A stretch of DNA of 64,000 nucleotides, from positions 1 to 64,000 of the forward strand of contig CAWCZR010000016.1 in the NCBI GenBank assembly GCA_963800135.1, read 5' to 3'. A program made the translations under genes and the position numbers. Below are positions 32,463-46,025 of the stretch, in pieces (positions within the stretch are counted from its first letter, which is position 1; each line of letters begins with the position of its first letter). Source of the DNA: DASPSM01 sp963800135 (GTDB lineage Bacteria; Planctomycetota; Planctomycetia; Planctomycetales; Planctomycetaceae). The notes below the pieces were generated by a model. The model was given only the letters and a program-made list of their open reading frames with translations, was not told the origin of the DNA and did no database searches.

Positions 32463-34452
32463 AGGCCGCCCCTTTCACCGGCACGGGAAGCGTGAAATTG
32501 AAGATGGCGCCGCGCGGCACGCCCGCCTCAGCCCACAGTCGCCCACCATGCGCCTCGACGATCGAGCGACTGATCGATAGCCCCATCCCCAGGCCCTCCG
32601 ACTTGGTGGTGAAGAAGGCCGTGAACAACCGGTCCAAGCAGTCTGCTGGCACGCCCTTTCCCGAATCGATCACGGAGACTTCGATCCGACCTTCGTCGCC
32701 CCGCACGACTCGGCGTGCGGATCTGCATCACTCGCTCGGTCGCGGGCAGTCGCTCCATCGCGTCGAAGCTGTTGCGAACGAGATTCACCAGCACCTGTTC
32801 CAGCTGGATGGCATCGCCCAGCACCAGGGGGACCGAGGTCGACAGGTCCAGCCGGAGCGAGACGCCGCGGTGACGCGCCTCGAACGCCGTCAAGCCGACG
32901 ACGTCCCGCGCCAATTCGTTGACGTTGACCAACGTGTTCGGCTGCTCGACCTTTTGCGAAAAACGGCGGAGGCGGCGAATGATCTCCGCCGCCCGTTGCG
33001 CCTCGCCCACGATGCGACCCAGCAGATCGCGTGTGCGGACGGGCTCGGCGCGGTCGCCGTCGAGGTGATTGAGACAGGCGTTGGCGTAGTTGCTCATCGC
33101 GCTCAGCGGCTGCTTCAGCTCGTGCGCCAGGCCGACGGCCATTTCGCCCATCGTGTTGAGCCGGGAAACGTGGGCCAGTTCCGACTGGTGGCGCTGCAAC
33201 TGTTCGAGTGCCGTTTTGCGTTCCGTGATGTCCACGATCGCGCCCAGCACGAACAGGCCCTCGTCGGTCTCGAGCGGCGTCAGCCCGACCTCCACTGCGA
33301 ACTCGCTGCCGTCCTTCCGCTGTCCGTAGAGCTCGCGCCCGGCTCCCATCCGTCGCACAGTCGGATTCGCAAAGAAGTCGGTGCGGTGCCGCGGGTGACC
33401 TTCGCGCAAATGCTTGGGCCGAGGAGGTCGATGGACTGATTGAGCAGTTCTTCCCGATCGAAGCCGAACATCTTTTCCATTTGCGCGTTGACCAGTACGA
33501 TCCGCCCGGAGCCGTCGACGATCACCGCGCCATTGGGCGCGGATTCGACGGCCATGCGAAACTTCTTTTCCGCCCCAGCTCGCTCGTGATCGAGCTGATA
33601 CAGCGAAAGGGCCGTCCAATAGATCATCGCCGCGAAAAGCCCCACGGCCGACAACGTCCCCACGGCGATGCCCAAGCGGGCGTCGTAATAGCCCAACCGT
33701 TGCCCGGTCAGCCGCAGCCAGCCGAGGATCGGCGGCACCAAAAAAGCAGCGGGCAACAATCGCCGCGCCAGTATGCCGCCCGGCGTATCGCTGAGCAGGA
33801 CGACGACGAACCGGCGGTCGGGCCGCGCGAGCAGGATGCCCAGACTCAACAGCAGGAAACTGGCCGTCGTGTGCAGGGCCATCGACGAGTAGGGGGGCAT
33901 CCGGTCGAGGGGGTTGGGGACATACACATGAGCCATCAGCGCCAGGTACGATCCCCCCAGCGCCGCGAACGCCAGGCACAGCGCGGGAACCTTCCGCCGA
34001 TGATCGAGCAGCAACAGGGCGTTTCCCAGGAACGTGAGCAGCACCGTCGAGGCGGAGGCCATGCGTCCGGGGCTCACGGTGCCCGCCGAGAGGTCCTGGT
34101 CACGAAACAGCAATTCGTCGATTCCAAGGTTGCGGCTCAGCACGTACTCGGCGAGCGTCAGGACGCCGATGAGCACAACCAGGCCGGCGCAGCACCTGGG
34201 CGCTGCGCGTCGAGCGGGTGTCCGGCGGTTGGCGGACGCGCAGCCACAGGGCGACTCCGGCGAGCAGCAAGGCGACCGCCGTATTGGCCTTCATCGTCGC
34301 CAGCCCGGGCCCGACACTCTTGAACGCGGCCACCTGGAAAAACCAGCCGCCAATCAAGACCAGGGCCGCGTTGACCGCGACAATGACGGCGGCGCCGCGG
34401 GCCAGCTGCAGGCACAATTCGGTCGACCGTTCTTGGAGCAAAACGAGGCATC
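32452..34452 (-). CDS. Membrane histidine kinase with PAS domain (FixL-like), several frameshifts
   Basis: The N-terminal third is membrane: AVIVAVNAALVLIGGWFFQV near 34390, then about seven helices such as GLFAAMIYWTALSLY. A PAS domain follows (MAVESAPNGAVIVDGSGRIV to VLGAIVDITERKTALEQL). The dimerisation/phospho-acceptor helix reads MGEMAVGLAHELKQPLSAMS, with His in HELKQPL as in FixL/DctB. The ATPase domain has LEQVLVNLVRNSFDAME (N box), DSGKGVPADCLDRLFTAFFT (G1/F box) and GLGMGLSISRSIVEAHGG (G2). Frame breaks lie near 34195, 33415 and 32705. The start is uncertain because the frame around ATG 34452 is also broken. No haem-binding His motif is evident in the PAS, so oxygen sensing should not be assumed. 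Confidence 0.75.
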
Positions 34453-34885
34453 TTGCTGGCGTAGATAGGCTCAGTCGCCGGGTTTGACAAGGTCGCTTGC
34501 GCCGCCGGTCCGCCCTATCGGCCGCTGCGTTCCGGTGGAGGCACCGAGAACGAGACTTCCCTGCGGTTATGCGTAAATTACGCATGGAAGGTACGGGCGG
34601 TTTGACCGATGCTGTCGATGGTGTTTTCGCTTTCGGCGTAAGGCGACGCTGGACCCCGGAGGGACCTCAGCTCCTCCGGGTCCATTTCATTGATTGGGTT
34701 GGAAAAAGAGCCAACCGGCATCCTAAAAACCCGTCAGCCGCAGCCGCAGCCGCAGCGGGTGCGTTGTCCACGGCTCAACACCTCGGCTTGGCCGTGTCCG
34801 GGGCGTGGCACCCGAGAATTGGGGCGTCTGCCAGTTCACTCGTCCGTCACGCACCGATGGCTCCCCAGAAGCTCAGCGACGGTGA
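34453..34885. other. Spacer of 433 bases upstream of the two-component operon
   Basis: Contains the palindrome described separately at 34569-34585, a short CAGCCG run near 34735-34757 and the first copy of a 20-bp direct repeat (34836-34855). No gene is recognised. Confidence 0.4.
34569..34585. promoter_or_regulatory. 17-base palindrome upstream of the histidine kinase gene, possible operator
   Basis: ATGCGTAAATTACGCAT is a perfect palindrome around a central A, in a more AT-rich spot than its surroundings. It lies about 117 bases upstream of the probable histidine kinase start, a plausible position for a dimeric regulator such as the encoded FixJ-like protein. Binding is inference only. Confidence 0.4.
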
Positions 34886-35322
34886 TCACGACTGATCGGC
34901 TAATTGCAATTCCATGGTCAAGCAGTAATCCCGAAATCCGATCGCCTTCCAAAAATCGCGGCCGCTCTCGTTTCCGACAAGCACATCGATCCGAACGCGG
35001 GGAGCGGCTTGCCAGGCATTTGTCGCGAGCCACTCAATCAGGCTCCGGCCGATTCCTCGCCGTCGGTTTTCGCTGCGTACGAAGATCTGCCGTAAATAGA
35101 CGTGGTCCTTCTCGCGTCGAAACAACGCGTATCCGACGACGACGCCAAACTCCTCGACGACCGCCGCTTCGTATTCGCCTCGCAGCCATTCGGCCATGCG
35201 ATCGACGAGCCCGGGGACGGTCATCGAGTTGCGGTGTCCCTCGTCGCGGATGAGCTGGGCATTCAGGGCGCCCAGAGTCTTCGCATCGTCGGTCGTCGCA
35301 AAGCGAATCGCCATTTCCCCGC

Positions 35323-35342
<20 letters not shown>
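34836..35342. repeat. 20-bp direct repeat flanking the GNAT gene
   Basis: TCACTCGTCCGTCACGCACC occurs at 34836-34855 and again at 35323-35342. The second copy is the last codons and stop of ilvD (read on the minus strand: ...CVTDE-stop). The first copy lies 30 bases beyond the GNAT gene stop. The repeated text therefore brackets the GNAT gene exactly. Confidence 0.7.
34886..35314 (-). CDS. GNAT-family N-acetyltransferase
   Basis: Encodes 142 residues from ATG 35314 (MAIRFATTDDAKTLGALNAQ). The acetyl-CoA binding motif is clear: HVYLRQIFVRSENRRRGIGR followed by SLIEWLATNAW (V-x-x-x-x-R-x-x-G-I/R-G pattern). The C-terminus VLVGNESGRDFWKAIGFRDY is the usual NxxAxxFYxxxGF end. An upstream extension in the same frame to 35341 would overlap the ilvD stop and is not needed. 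It starts 8 bases after the ilvD stop, so it belongs to the ilvD transcript. Substrate unknown. Confidence 0.85.
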   Translation of the reverse strand: MAIRFATTDDAKTLGALNAQLIRDEGHRNSMTVPGLVDRMAEWLRGEYEAAVVEEFGVVVGYALFRREKDHVYLRQIFVRSENRRRGIGRSLIEWLATNAWQAAPRVRIDVLVGNESGRDFWKAIGFRDYCLTMELQLADQS

Positions 35343-37020
<1,678 letters not shown>

Positions 37021-37122
37021 GGAATCACTTCACAGATTGCGAAAAAGAGACAGATTACGACAGAGAGACGGAAGGAGCGGCACCGTTCGTCGGCGGCGCC
37101 GTTTTGTCGGTGTCCGGGCCAG

Positions 37123-37410
37123 CTATTCGACGAGCTGGGACGGATGCGGCGAGCGCGTCACGCGCGGTAGGACGTTCGGCTTGTAGATCTCGGTGTAGGC
37201 CTTGGCCGTCCGATGCACGTCGAGCGCCTCGGCCGTTTCCCACCGCTCGACGAGCAGAAAGACCTTCGGATCGGATGTCGAATGATAGACCTCGAACCGC
37301 AGGCATCCCGGCTCCATTCGCGAGAGGCGACCCTGTTCTTTGAGCCATTCGCGGAGTTGGGGAACGTCTTTTTCGTCGTTGGCGGTCAAAACCACGTTGG
37401 CGTAGATCAT
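37123..37410 (-). CDS. Antibiotic-biosynthesis-monooxygenase (ABM) domain protein
   Basis: Encodes 95 residues from ATG 37410 (MIYANVVLTANDEKDVPQLR). The single ABM dimeric ferredoxin-like fold is seen in LSRMEPGCLRFEVYHSTSDP and KVFLLVERWETAEALDVHR, the typical EPGCLxFxVxxxxxDPxxFxLxExWxxxxAxxxH pattern, including the conserved His. Such proteins range from haem-degrading or quinol monooxygenases to LsrG-type isomerases; this one cannot be narrowed further. It lies 102 bases upstream of ilvD on the same strand. Confidence 0.85.
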   Translation of the reverse strand: MIYANVVLTANDEKDVPQLREWLKEQGRLSRMEPGCLRFEVYHSTSDPKVFLLVERWETAEALDVHRTAKAYTEIYKPNVLPRVTRSPHPSQLVE

Positions 37411-37503
37411 GGTGTGTCTCGAGTGGGAACAGGCAGGCGAGCGGAGGCCACCCCGCCGCTGCTTTCCGGCGCGGGCCTTCCGTGAGGATACATCGGCACC
37501 AAC

Positions 37504-37524
37504 AAAAATGCCCGCTGGCGGGCA
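37504..37524 (-). terminator. Rho-independent terminator of the FHA gene
   Basis: Read on the minus strand, TGCCCGCCAGCGGGCA is a self-complementary GC-rich hairpin followed by TTTTTGTT. It lies 78 bases after the FHA gene stop. A wider arm pair (CATGCCCGC... GCGGGCAT) surrounds it. Confidence 0.7.
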
Positions 37525-37601
37525 ATCCCCCGGCCGCGGGCATGAGAGTTTTTGTTTCGTCGACAGGCGCTGCGCGTGGAGCGCGAGAGCGGTCACCCGA
37601 A

Positions 37602-40600
37602 TCAGGACGGCGACTTCACTTCCTCCGGCTCTTCGTCCGCATTTTCGTCCGTCGTTTTCTCAACGAGGCTGGCCATCGTTCGGCTGCGGAGCGTGGCGTT
37701 CTTGATACGGCTGAGACCGACCTTGCCCGAGGCCCGCGCCAGGTCGACGCCCAGCCCGAGACTGGCGGCCGCGGCCAGCCAACCCAACGCCGTGTAGCTG
37801 CCGTCGCCCCAAAGGCTCGAGCTGAGGAGCACAACCGTGATCAACAGCGAGAGCGTGGCGAGCAGGCTGCGATAAAGCAGCTTTTCCCGGACTGCACGCG
37901 ACGAATACCGAGCGATGGCCGAGCGGGCTGCCGTGTTCGCCACGTTGCGGAGGCTGTCCAAGTCGGCCCGGACGCTGGCCTTGTCCTGCCGATGCGAGGG
38001 TTCGGGCAGCGCCAGCGAATCGGCGTGGGCCGGAGCATCAAGCTGCGGCGCGTCAGGCGTCGGTTCTGCGCCGCGCGGCTCGAGCGTCGTCGGTTGTGGC
38101 GCTGCGGAGGTCCAGGGAGCGTCCGGCGTGGCCGAGCGTCGCGAGCGGGCCAACAGCTTCTGCATGTAAGCCTCGACCGATTCGCTTTCATGTCCGTGTG
38201 GCGCGGCGGGAGTTGCCGGAGGCCGGCTGCTGGCAGCCGCGGGTTGCGATGGCGAGGTGGCTCTCGCGACAGGCGAGTGGCTCGCGACCGCTTCTGGGCT
38301 GGACGAGTCGTGTGTGGCCGCGGCCTCTCCGGCGTCCTTCGATTCAGGATTGGCGGCTCGCTCGCGGGGACGACGCGTGAACAGGCTCGATTCGAATTGA
38401 GAAATGACACGCTGCAACGACCGCTCGGCCGGCAGTGCGGTCCCCGCGCTCTCCGCCTCGGGTTTGCTGCTGGCGTCGGCCGTGCTGCCGGCCGCCGCCT
38501 GCGTGGCGGACGCGTCGTCTGCGGCGAGCTCGGGCCGATTTGTATCGACGGGGGGCGACTTGAGGGCTGCCTGCAGTCGTCGTCGCAGGACCTCGCACTC
38601 GCGCTGCAAATCCTTGTGCCGCTGCTCGAGGCTGCGAACGCTGGCCTCGAGCGACTTCACCATGCGGTCCGACTCAGCCCGCAGCTCGGCAACGCTCGAC
38701 TGCGCGGCAGTGGCTTGCTGTGCCGACTGGCTCTGAGCGGCGAGGTCGGCCTCCAGCTTGCCGCGGGCTTTCGTGAGCTCGGTGATGGTTGTCGACTGGG
38801 AGGCCAGTTGCTCGCGAAGACCGGCTAGCTCGGATTGCGCGGTCGATTCTTCTTGTTCGCGAGCCTGGACCGACTGCTGCCGCTCGGTCAGCGACTGCTC
38901 CTGCTCCGCGACCTGGGCCGCCCGTTCCTCGATCTCTCGTCCTTGGACATCGAGCGACTTCTCGCGGGTTTCGGTCGCCGCTTCGCGCGCCGCAACAGTC
39001 GTCTCCCGTTGGGCGAGTCGCGCTACTTGCGTGGCCAGCTCGACTTCTCGCCGTTCCAACCTGGCTTCGCGCTGGTTCAGCGTCTGTTCGTGCTCGATCA
39101 GCGTCTCTGCCTGGCGGGCCAGTTCGTCTTCGCGACTTTGAATGCTCTGCTCCCGAGCGGCCAGCTTGCGTTCGCTGTCTTGCCGCAGTTGGGCGGCGGT
39201 TGCCAGCCCGGCCTCACGCTCCTCGAGCGAGTGTTCGCGGCCGGCAAAAGTGGCTTCCCGCGTGTCCAGCGTCTTCTGGCGTCCGCGGAGCGACTCTTCG
39301 CGAGAGGCGACGTCCCGCGAAGCCTCGGCGTGCGCTTCTTCGCGGCCGGTGATTGTTTTCTCTCGATCGGCCAGCGCCCGTTCGCGGGCCGCGTGCTTTT
39401 GCGTCCGCTCGACGAGTTGCGAATCACGTTCGGCCAGATCCCGTTCGAGTGAATGGACGGCCTGCTCGCGGCCAGCAAACTCCCGCGCGCGTTGCTGGAG
39501 CGATTGGGCCCGCGTTTCGACGTCGGCCTTGAGCGCATCCTGCGCGGCCGATTGTTGGGTCAGCTCGGCCGCCCGTTGCGTCAGCGTGGTCTCTCGTTGG
39601 GAGAGCAGCTCCTCGCGTTGTTCGCTGGCCGCATCGCGTTCTTGGGCCGACGACTCGCGCGTCCGCAGCGTGGTTTCACGCCGCAGCAGGGCGGCGTCCC
39701 GTTCGTTGAAGGCGGCGGACCGTTCCGCCAGTCCCATTTCTTGTTGCTCGAGGGCAGTCTGCTGCCGTTTGAGGGCCGCCTCGCGCTGGGCGGCGCTGGC
39801 GTCACGCTCGACGAAGTCGGACTCGTGCTGCCGCAGAGCCGTCTCGCGCTCGACGAGCGACGACTCGCGATCGGTGAGCAAGGCCTCTCGCTGGACGAAC
39901 GCCTCGTCGACGGTGTCGGACGATCGCGTGCGGGTGGACGACGATCGCGACTGCTGTTTCATCCGCTCTTCGAATTGCCGCTGCCGCGAGTCGAAGTCAG
40001 CCTGCCGCTGTTTCAGATCCAACTCGCGACCGTCGAGCAGGCTGCCGCGGCGCGTGAGCACCAGCTCTTGATCGTGAGCCTGGGCTTGCCGACGACGCAG
40101 CTCTTCTTCCGTCGTGCTGATCGACTTGGCGCGGGCTTCCAGTTCGCCCCCCTTCTGCCCCAAGCGCGATTCGCTCTGTTCGAGCCGAGCTTCCCACTGG
40201 CCGAGACGGGCCTCTTCGGCCGCCTGCCGTTCGGCGACCTGAGCGACGAACTCGGGAACCGCGACCGACGGTGCAGCAGAGGCGACGACACCTGGCTGAG
40301 CGGTCGTAGGCGCCGAAGCCAGCGCCTCGGCCTGGGCATCGAGCACGGCGCCGCGGCGGGCGACGGCCAGTTCCTGCTCGTGAATCTGAGCCAGTTTCTC
40401 CGCAAGGCTTGCCACCGAAGCCGCGACCGCCTTTTCGCGCGATTGCAGTTCGTCGGCCCGCTGAGTGAGCTGCGCTTCGCGCTGGGCCAGCCGCGCGGCC
40501 TCTTCGACCTGCTTCCGCGTCGCCTGCGCCACAAAGTCGGGAACGGCCGCCGCGACGTTCGTCTGCGCCTGCGGAGCGACGCGCACGGCCGCGGCCTGGG

Positions 40601-41513
40601 CGTCGAAGAGCGCGCTGCGCCGTACCAGGGCCAGCTCCTGCTCGTGGATTTGCGACAGCCGTTGGGCGAGCTGTTCTTCGCCGGCCGTCAGGGCGCTGAC
40701 CCGCGACTGCACGTCGGCCGTGTCGCGCTGCAATTGAGCTTCGCGCTGGGCCAGCCGCACCTCTTCCTCGGCCTGACGCCGAGTGGCTTGGACGACGAAC
40801 TCGGGAACGACCGTCGCTGCAGGATTTGAAGTAAGCGGAGTGACCTGCGAAACGGGCGCGACGCGGGCGACGGTCGACTGCACGTCGAGCGTGGCGCTAC
40901 GTCGGACCAGGGCCAATTCTTGTTCGTGAATGCGGGCCAGTTTCTCGGCCACTCCTTCTTCCGAGGCCATCAGCGATCGCAATCGCGACTGGATTTCGTC
41001 GGCCTGTTGCAGCAGGCGGCTCTCCGTTTCGGCCAGGCGATTTTCGGCTTCACGCTGCCGCTCGCTCGCTGCCGTCACGTGATCCGCCATGGCGGGCGGA
41101 GTGTGTGAAACGGCCGACGGTTGCGTCGGCACCGTCGCGATGGGTGACGGCGCCGCCTCTTCGACCTGCGTGTGGGCCGTCACGCGGAACTCGAGCGGGC
41201 CGACCGTGAGGCGGTCGCCCACGTGAATTTCGACCTGGCGAACCGGTCCGTTATTAAGCCACGTGCGGAAGTCGAGAGCGCGGAGCATCGCCCGACCGGC
41301 GTCGATACGAATTTCGCAATGTCGCGGCTGGATGCCGTTGGCCCGCAGCACGTGCGAACACTCGGACGCCGAGCCGATGACATGCTGTCCCGGCCCGAGC
41401 CAGAGCGTTTCGACGCCGTGCCCGCTGCGGACGGGCTCCAGGGCCAGGCCCGAGATTCCGTGCGCGGGCGTTTTCGACGCGACCTTTTGTTCAGCAAGCG
41501 CGACCATGGCCAT
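37602..41513 (-). CDS. Giant FHA-domain, coiled-coil, C-terminally membrane-anchored protein
   Basis: From ATG 41513 (MAMVALAEQKVASKT) about 1303 residues. An FHA domain at roughly residues 25-110 (GQHVIGSASECSHVLRANGI, then QPRHCEIRIDAGRAM, WLNNGPVRQVEIHVGDRLTV) would bind phosphothreonine. Residues about 145-1000 are an almost uninterrupted Glu/Gln/Arg/Ala coiled coil. Its first part contains four diverged ~90-residue repeats marked by IHEQELALVRRS, IHEQELALVRRS, IHEQELAVARRG and AHDQELVLTRRG, separated by VPEFV-QATR-like linkers. A Pro/Ala linker follows, then two hydrophobic helices near the C-terminus (LLATLSLLITVVLLSSSLWG and YTALGWLAAAASLGLGVDLA). The architecture suggests a long cytoplasmic tether or scaffold attached to the membrane at its C-terminal end. 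No known partner; a Ser/Thr kinase is not in the window. Confidence 0.75.
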   Translation of the reverse strand: MAMVALAEQKVASKTPAHGISGLALEPVRSGHGVETLWLGPGQHVIGSASECSHVLRANGIQPRHCEIRIDAGRAMLRALDFRTWLNNGPVRQVEIHVGDRLTVGPLEFRVTAHTQVEEAAPSPIATVPTQPSAVSHTPPAMADHVTAASERQREAENRLAETESRLLQQADEIQSRLRSLMASEEGVAEKLARIHEQELALVRRSATLDVQSTVARVAPVSQVTPLTSNPAATVVPEFVVQATRRQAEEEVRLAQREAQLQRDTADVQSRVSALTAGEEQLAQRLSQIHEQELALVRRSALFDAQAAAVRVAPQAQTNVAAAVPDFVAQATRKQVEEAARLAQREAQLTQRADELQSREKAVAASVASLAEKLAQIHEQELAVARRGAVLDAQAEALASAPTTAQPGVVASAAPSVAVPEFVAQVAERQAAEEARLGQWEARLEQSESRLGQKGGELEARAKSISTTEEELRRRQAQAHDQELVLTRRGSLLDGRELDLKQRQADFDSRQRQFEERMKQQSRSSSTRTRSSDTVDEAFVQREALLTDRESSLVERETALRQHESDFVERDASAAQREAALKRQQTALEQQEMGLAERSAAFNERDAALLRRETTLRTRESSAQERDAASEQREELLSQRETTLTQRAAELTQQSAAQDALKADVETRAQSLQQRAREFAGREQAVHSLERDLAERDSQLVERTQKHAARERALADREKTITGREEAHAEASRDVASREESLRGRQKTLDTREATFAGREHSLEEREAGLATAAQLRQDSERKLAAREQSIQSREDELARQAETLIEHEQTLNQREARLERREVELATQVARLAQRETTVAAREAATETREKSLDVQGREIEERAAQVAEQEQSLTERQQSVQAREQEESTAQSELAGLREQLASQSTTITELTKARGKLEADLAAQSQSAQQATAAQSSVAELRAESDRMVKSLEASVRSLEQRHKDLQRECEVLRRRLQAALKSPPVDTNRPELAADDASATQAAAGSTADASSKPEAESAGTALPAERSLQRVISQFESSLFTRRPRERAANPESKDAGEAAATHDSSSPEAVASHSPVARATSPSQPAAASSRPPATPAAPHGHESESVEAYMQKLLARSRRSATPDAPWTSAAPQPTTLEPRGAEPTPDAPQLDAPAHADSLALPEPSHRQDKASVRADLDSLRNVANTAARSAIARYSSRAVREKLLYRSLLATLSLLITVVLLSSSLWGDGSYTALGWLAAAASLGLGVDLARASGKVGLSRIKNATLRSRTMASLVEKTTDENADEEPEEVKSPS

Positions 41514-41923
41514 CCCTAAGCGAGTTGCCGGTTGGGTTTTGACCGCGGCGAGCAAGAGACGCATCGACCCGCATGATGCAAAACCGCAACACTTCGATAG
41601 GGATATACCTCGCGGCAAAGTGCCGTCAAAAAGGAAACGTGCGCAAACCTCGAGATGTGCGGCGTCCGTGCACGATTCACCGACCGTGCCGAATTCACCG
41701 GCCAATCCCTGTCGCGCGGGCCGCCGTCGCTCGCGACAATCGGCACAACCGGGAGCGGCGGCGCGTGCGGCAACTCCGCTCCGGCAATGGACAACCGCTT
41801 AAAGAGCCGGAATAATGAAAATGCGGGAATCGCACTCCAGGGCGTCGCAATCTCCCCCCTTTTGCAGCCCGCCAGGCCGCATCGACGCCCGTCCGAAACC
41901 TACCCCGAATTGAGGCCCCGTGC
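41514..41923. other. Divergent spacer of 410 bases between the FHA gene and PSD1 gene 2
   Basis: Should hold promoters for both directions. The part near 41574-41640 is comparatively AT-rich (AACACTTCGATAGGGATATA). No palindrome longer than 8 bases and no gene motif is seen. Confidence 0.4.
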
Positions 41924-44528
41924 ATGCCGGTTGGCCGTCCCCTTTTCGCAGCTCGCCCGAAGTGCTTGGGCCCGGCGCTGGCCTGCGGCCTCGCGCTCGT
42001 GCTGAGCGGCTCCTTTGCGAGCGCGGCGCCTCCCAAGCATGTGAACTACAGCCGCGACATCCGGCCGATCCTTTCCAACACCTGCTACAAGTGCCACGGC
42101 CCCGACGAAAAGCAGCGGAAGGCCGGCCTGCGTTTGGATACCAAGGAAGGCGCGTGTGTGAAACTCGAATCGGGTGAGGTGGCCGTCGTCCCCGGGTCGA
42201 GCGCGAAGAGCGCAATCATTCAACGCTTGATCGCGCACGATCTCGACGTGCGCATGCCGCCGGCCGACTCGGGCAAAACCGTCACGCCGGAACAGATCGA
42301 CCTCATCAAGCGGTGGATCGATCAGGGGGCCGAGTTCCACGGTCACTGGGCCTTCCTGCAGCCGCAGCACTCGCCGGCGCCTCCCGTGCAGCATCCGGAG
42401 CTGGCCCGTAATCCGATCGACCGCTTTATCCTGGCCCGGCTCGACGAGGAAGGGCTGTCACCTTCGCCCCCGGCCGACAAACCCGCACTCATCCGCCGCG
42501 TGAGCCTCGACCTGACCGGCCTGCCCCCCACGCTGGCCGAGGTCGATCGCTTCGTCGCCGACAAATCGCCCGACGCGTACGACAAGCTGGTCAACCGCCT
42601 GCTCGACTCACCGCAATATGGCGAGCAGATGACGCGGTACTGGCTCGACGCGGCCCGCTACGGCGACTCGCACGGCATGCACCTGGACAACGAGCGCTCG
42701 ATCTGGCCGTACCGCGACTGGCTGATCCGCGCGTTCAATTCGAATAAGCCGTTCGATCGCTTCGCCGTCGAGCAGTTGGCCGGCGATCTACTCCCGAACG
42801 CCACCATCGATCAGCGCGTGGCCACCGGTTTCAGCCGCTGCAACGTGACGACGGGCGAAGGCGGGGCGATCGACGAGGAATTTTATTGCCGCTACGCCAT
42901 CGACCGGGTCGCCACGACGGGAACCGTGTTCCTCGGACTGACGCTCGGCTGCTGCGTCTGCCACGACCACAAGTTCGACCCGGTCACGCAGCGCGAGTTT
43001 TATCAGCTGTTCGGCTACTTCGGCAGCTTGACCGAGCGGGCCATGGATGGCAACGCCCTCTTGCCTCCGCCGACGCTGAGCCTCGGCCCGCCTAAAGATG
43101 AGAAGAAAGTCGCGCAGCTCAAGGCGGAAATCGCTGCGCTGGAAACCAGCGTTAAGCAAAAGTTTGCACTGTTCGACGATCCGGCGACTATCGCGTCCCT
43201 GCAAGTGTCGCAGCCCACCTGGGAACGCGAAGCCGCCAAAGACGGTCGCAGCCTGCCTCGGCCGATCCGGCGCCTACTCGCCGTCCCAATCGCCAAGCGG
43301 ATGGCCCGGCAGAAGCGAGCGCTCCGCGAGTACTACATCCGCTACATCTTCAGTGGCAGCCGGAGCGTCTTCGATCCGCTCAACGAGAAACTGGCAGCCG
43401 CCCGCAAAGAATTGATCGCGGCCGAGGCGACGGCTCCCAGCACGCTGGTGATGCAGGACATGCCCAAGCCGCGCGACATCTACGTGCTGATCCGCGGTGC
43501 TTACGATCACAAAGGAGCCAAGGTCCTGCCCGACGTGCCGGCGGCCATCGGGCCTCGCTTGCCCAAGGACGCGCCGCGCAATCGTTTGTCGCTGGCCAAA
43601 TGGATCGTCGATCCGCGGAATCCCCTCACCGCGCGGGTCACGGTCAATCGTTTCTGGCAGCAGTATTTCGGCACGGGCCTCGTGAAGACGGCCGAGGACT
43701 TCGGCGCAGGGCGAATGGCCCAGCCATCCCGAGCTGCTCGATTGGCTGGCGACCGAGTTCGTTCAGAGCGGTTGGGACGTCAAGCACATCCAGCGGCTGA
43801 TCGTCACCTCGGCCACGTATCGGCAATTGTCGCACGTGAGTGAAGAACTCGCTCAGCGCGACCCCGAGAATCGCCTGCTGGCTCGCGGACCGCGGTTCCG
43901 TCTCGACGCCGAGGGCGTCCGCGACATGGCCCTGGCGGTCAGCGGCTTGCTGGTCGACACGATCGGCGGCAAGAGCGTCAAACCGTATCAGCCGTCCGGC
44001 TTGTGGGAGGCCATCAGCTACACGAGCAGCAACACGGCCCACTTCGTGAAGGGCAAGGGAGACGCCCTTTATCGCCGCACGATGTACACGTTCTGGAAGC
44101 GGACGTCGCCCCCGCCCTCGCTGACCACATTCGACGCCCCTTCGCGCGAGGAATGCACCGTCCGCCGCGGCCGCACCAACACGCCGCTGCAGGCGCTGGT
44201 GCTGATGAACGACGAGCAGTACGTCGAGGCGGCCCGCCACTTGGCGGCGCGGATGATTCACGAAGGGGGCGCGACGTCGACCGAGCGGATCGTCTTCGCG
44301 TTTCGCCTGGCGACCTCGCGGCGGCCGAGCACCGACGAAATCGCCGTCTTCACCCGGCTCTTTGACGAGCAGAAGGCGGCGTACGCCAACAACGCCGAAG
44401 CGGCCGAACGCTTGATCCACGTCGGCGATTCGCCCGCCGACACCACCGTCGATGCCCGCGAGCTGGCCGCCTGGTCGATCGTGGCCAACGTGATCCTGAA
44501 TCTCGACGAGACGATTACCAAAGGCTGA
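41924..44528 (+). CDS. PSCyt1-DUF1549-DUF1553 (PSD1) cytochrome protein 2, one frameshift
   Basis: About 868 residues. The leader (CGLALVLSGSFASAAPPKHV) is followed by the PSCyt1 haem domain with NTCYKCHGPDEKQRKAGLRL. DUF1549 has RNPIDRFILARLDEEGLSPS, DLTGLPPTLAEVDRFVADKS and the late CCVCHDHKFDP motif. A coiled-coil-like insert sits at residues 380-500, where the first paralogue has a carbohydrate-binding-like insert. DUF1553 has LSLAKWIVDPRNPLTARVTV and VRRGRTNTPLQALVLMNDEQ. The frame breaks near 43715; the next frame restores EWPSHPELLDWLATEFVQSG and continues to the end (NLDETITKG). The DUF1501 gene begins 6 bases after the stop. Same overall role as the copy at 16897, but with low identity, so not a recent duplication. 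Confidence 0.88.
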
Positions 44529-44534
44529 CGTGCC

Positions 44535-46025
<1,491 letters not shown>

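Noticed and set aside
32452..34452. Haem-based oxygen sensing by the FixL-like kinase
   Set aside because: The PAS region lacks a recognisable proximal-His motif, and the N-terminal third is a membrane domain.
38835..40829. Plus-strand open frames up to 458 codons opposite the FHA gene
   Set aside because: Complement of the repetitive Glu/Gln/Arg coiled coil; the Leu/Arg-rich translation has no family features.
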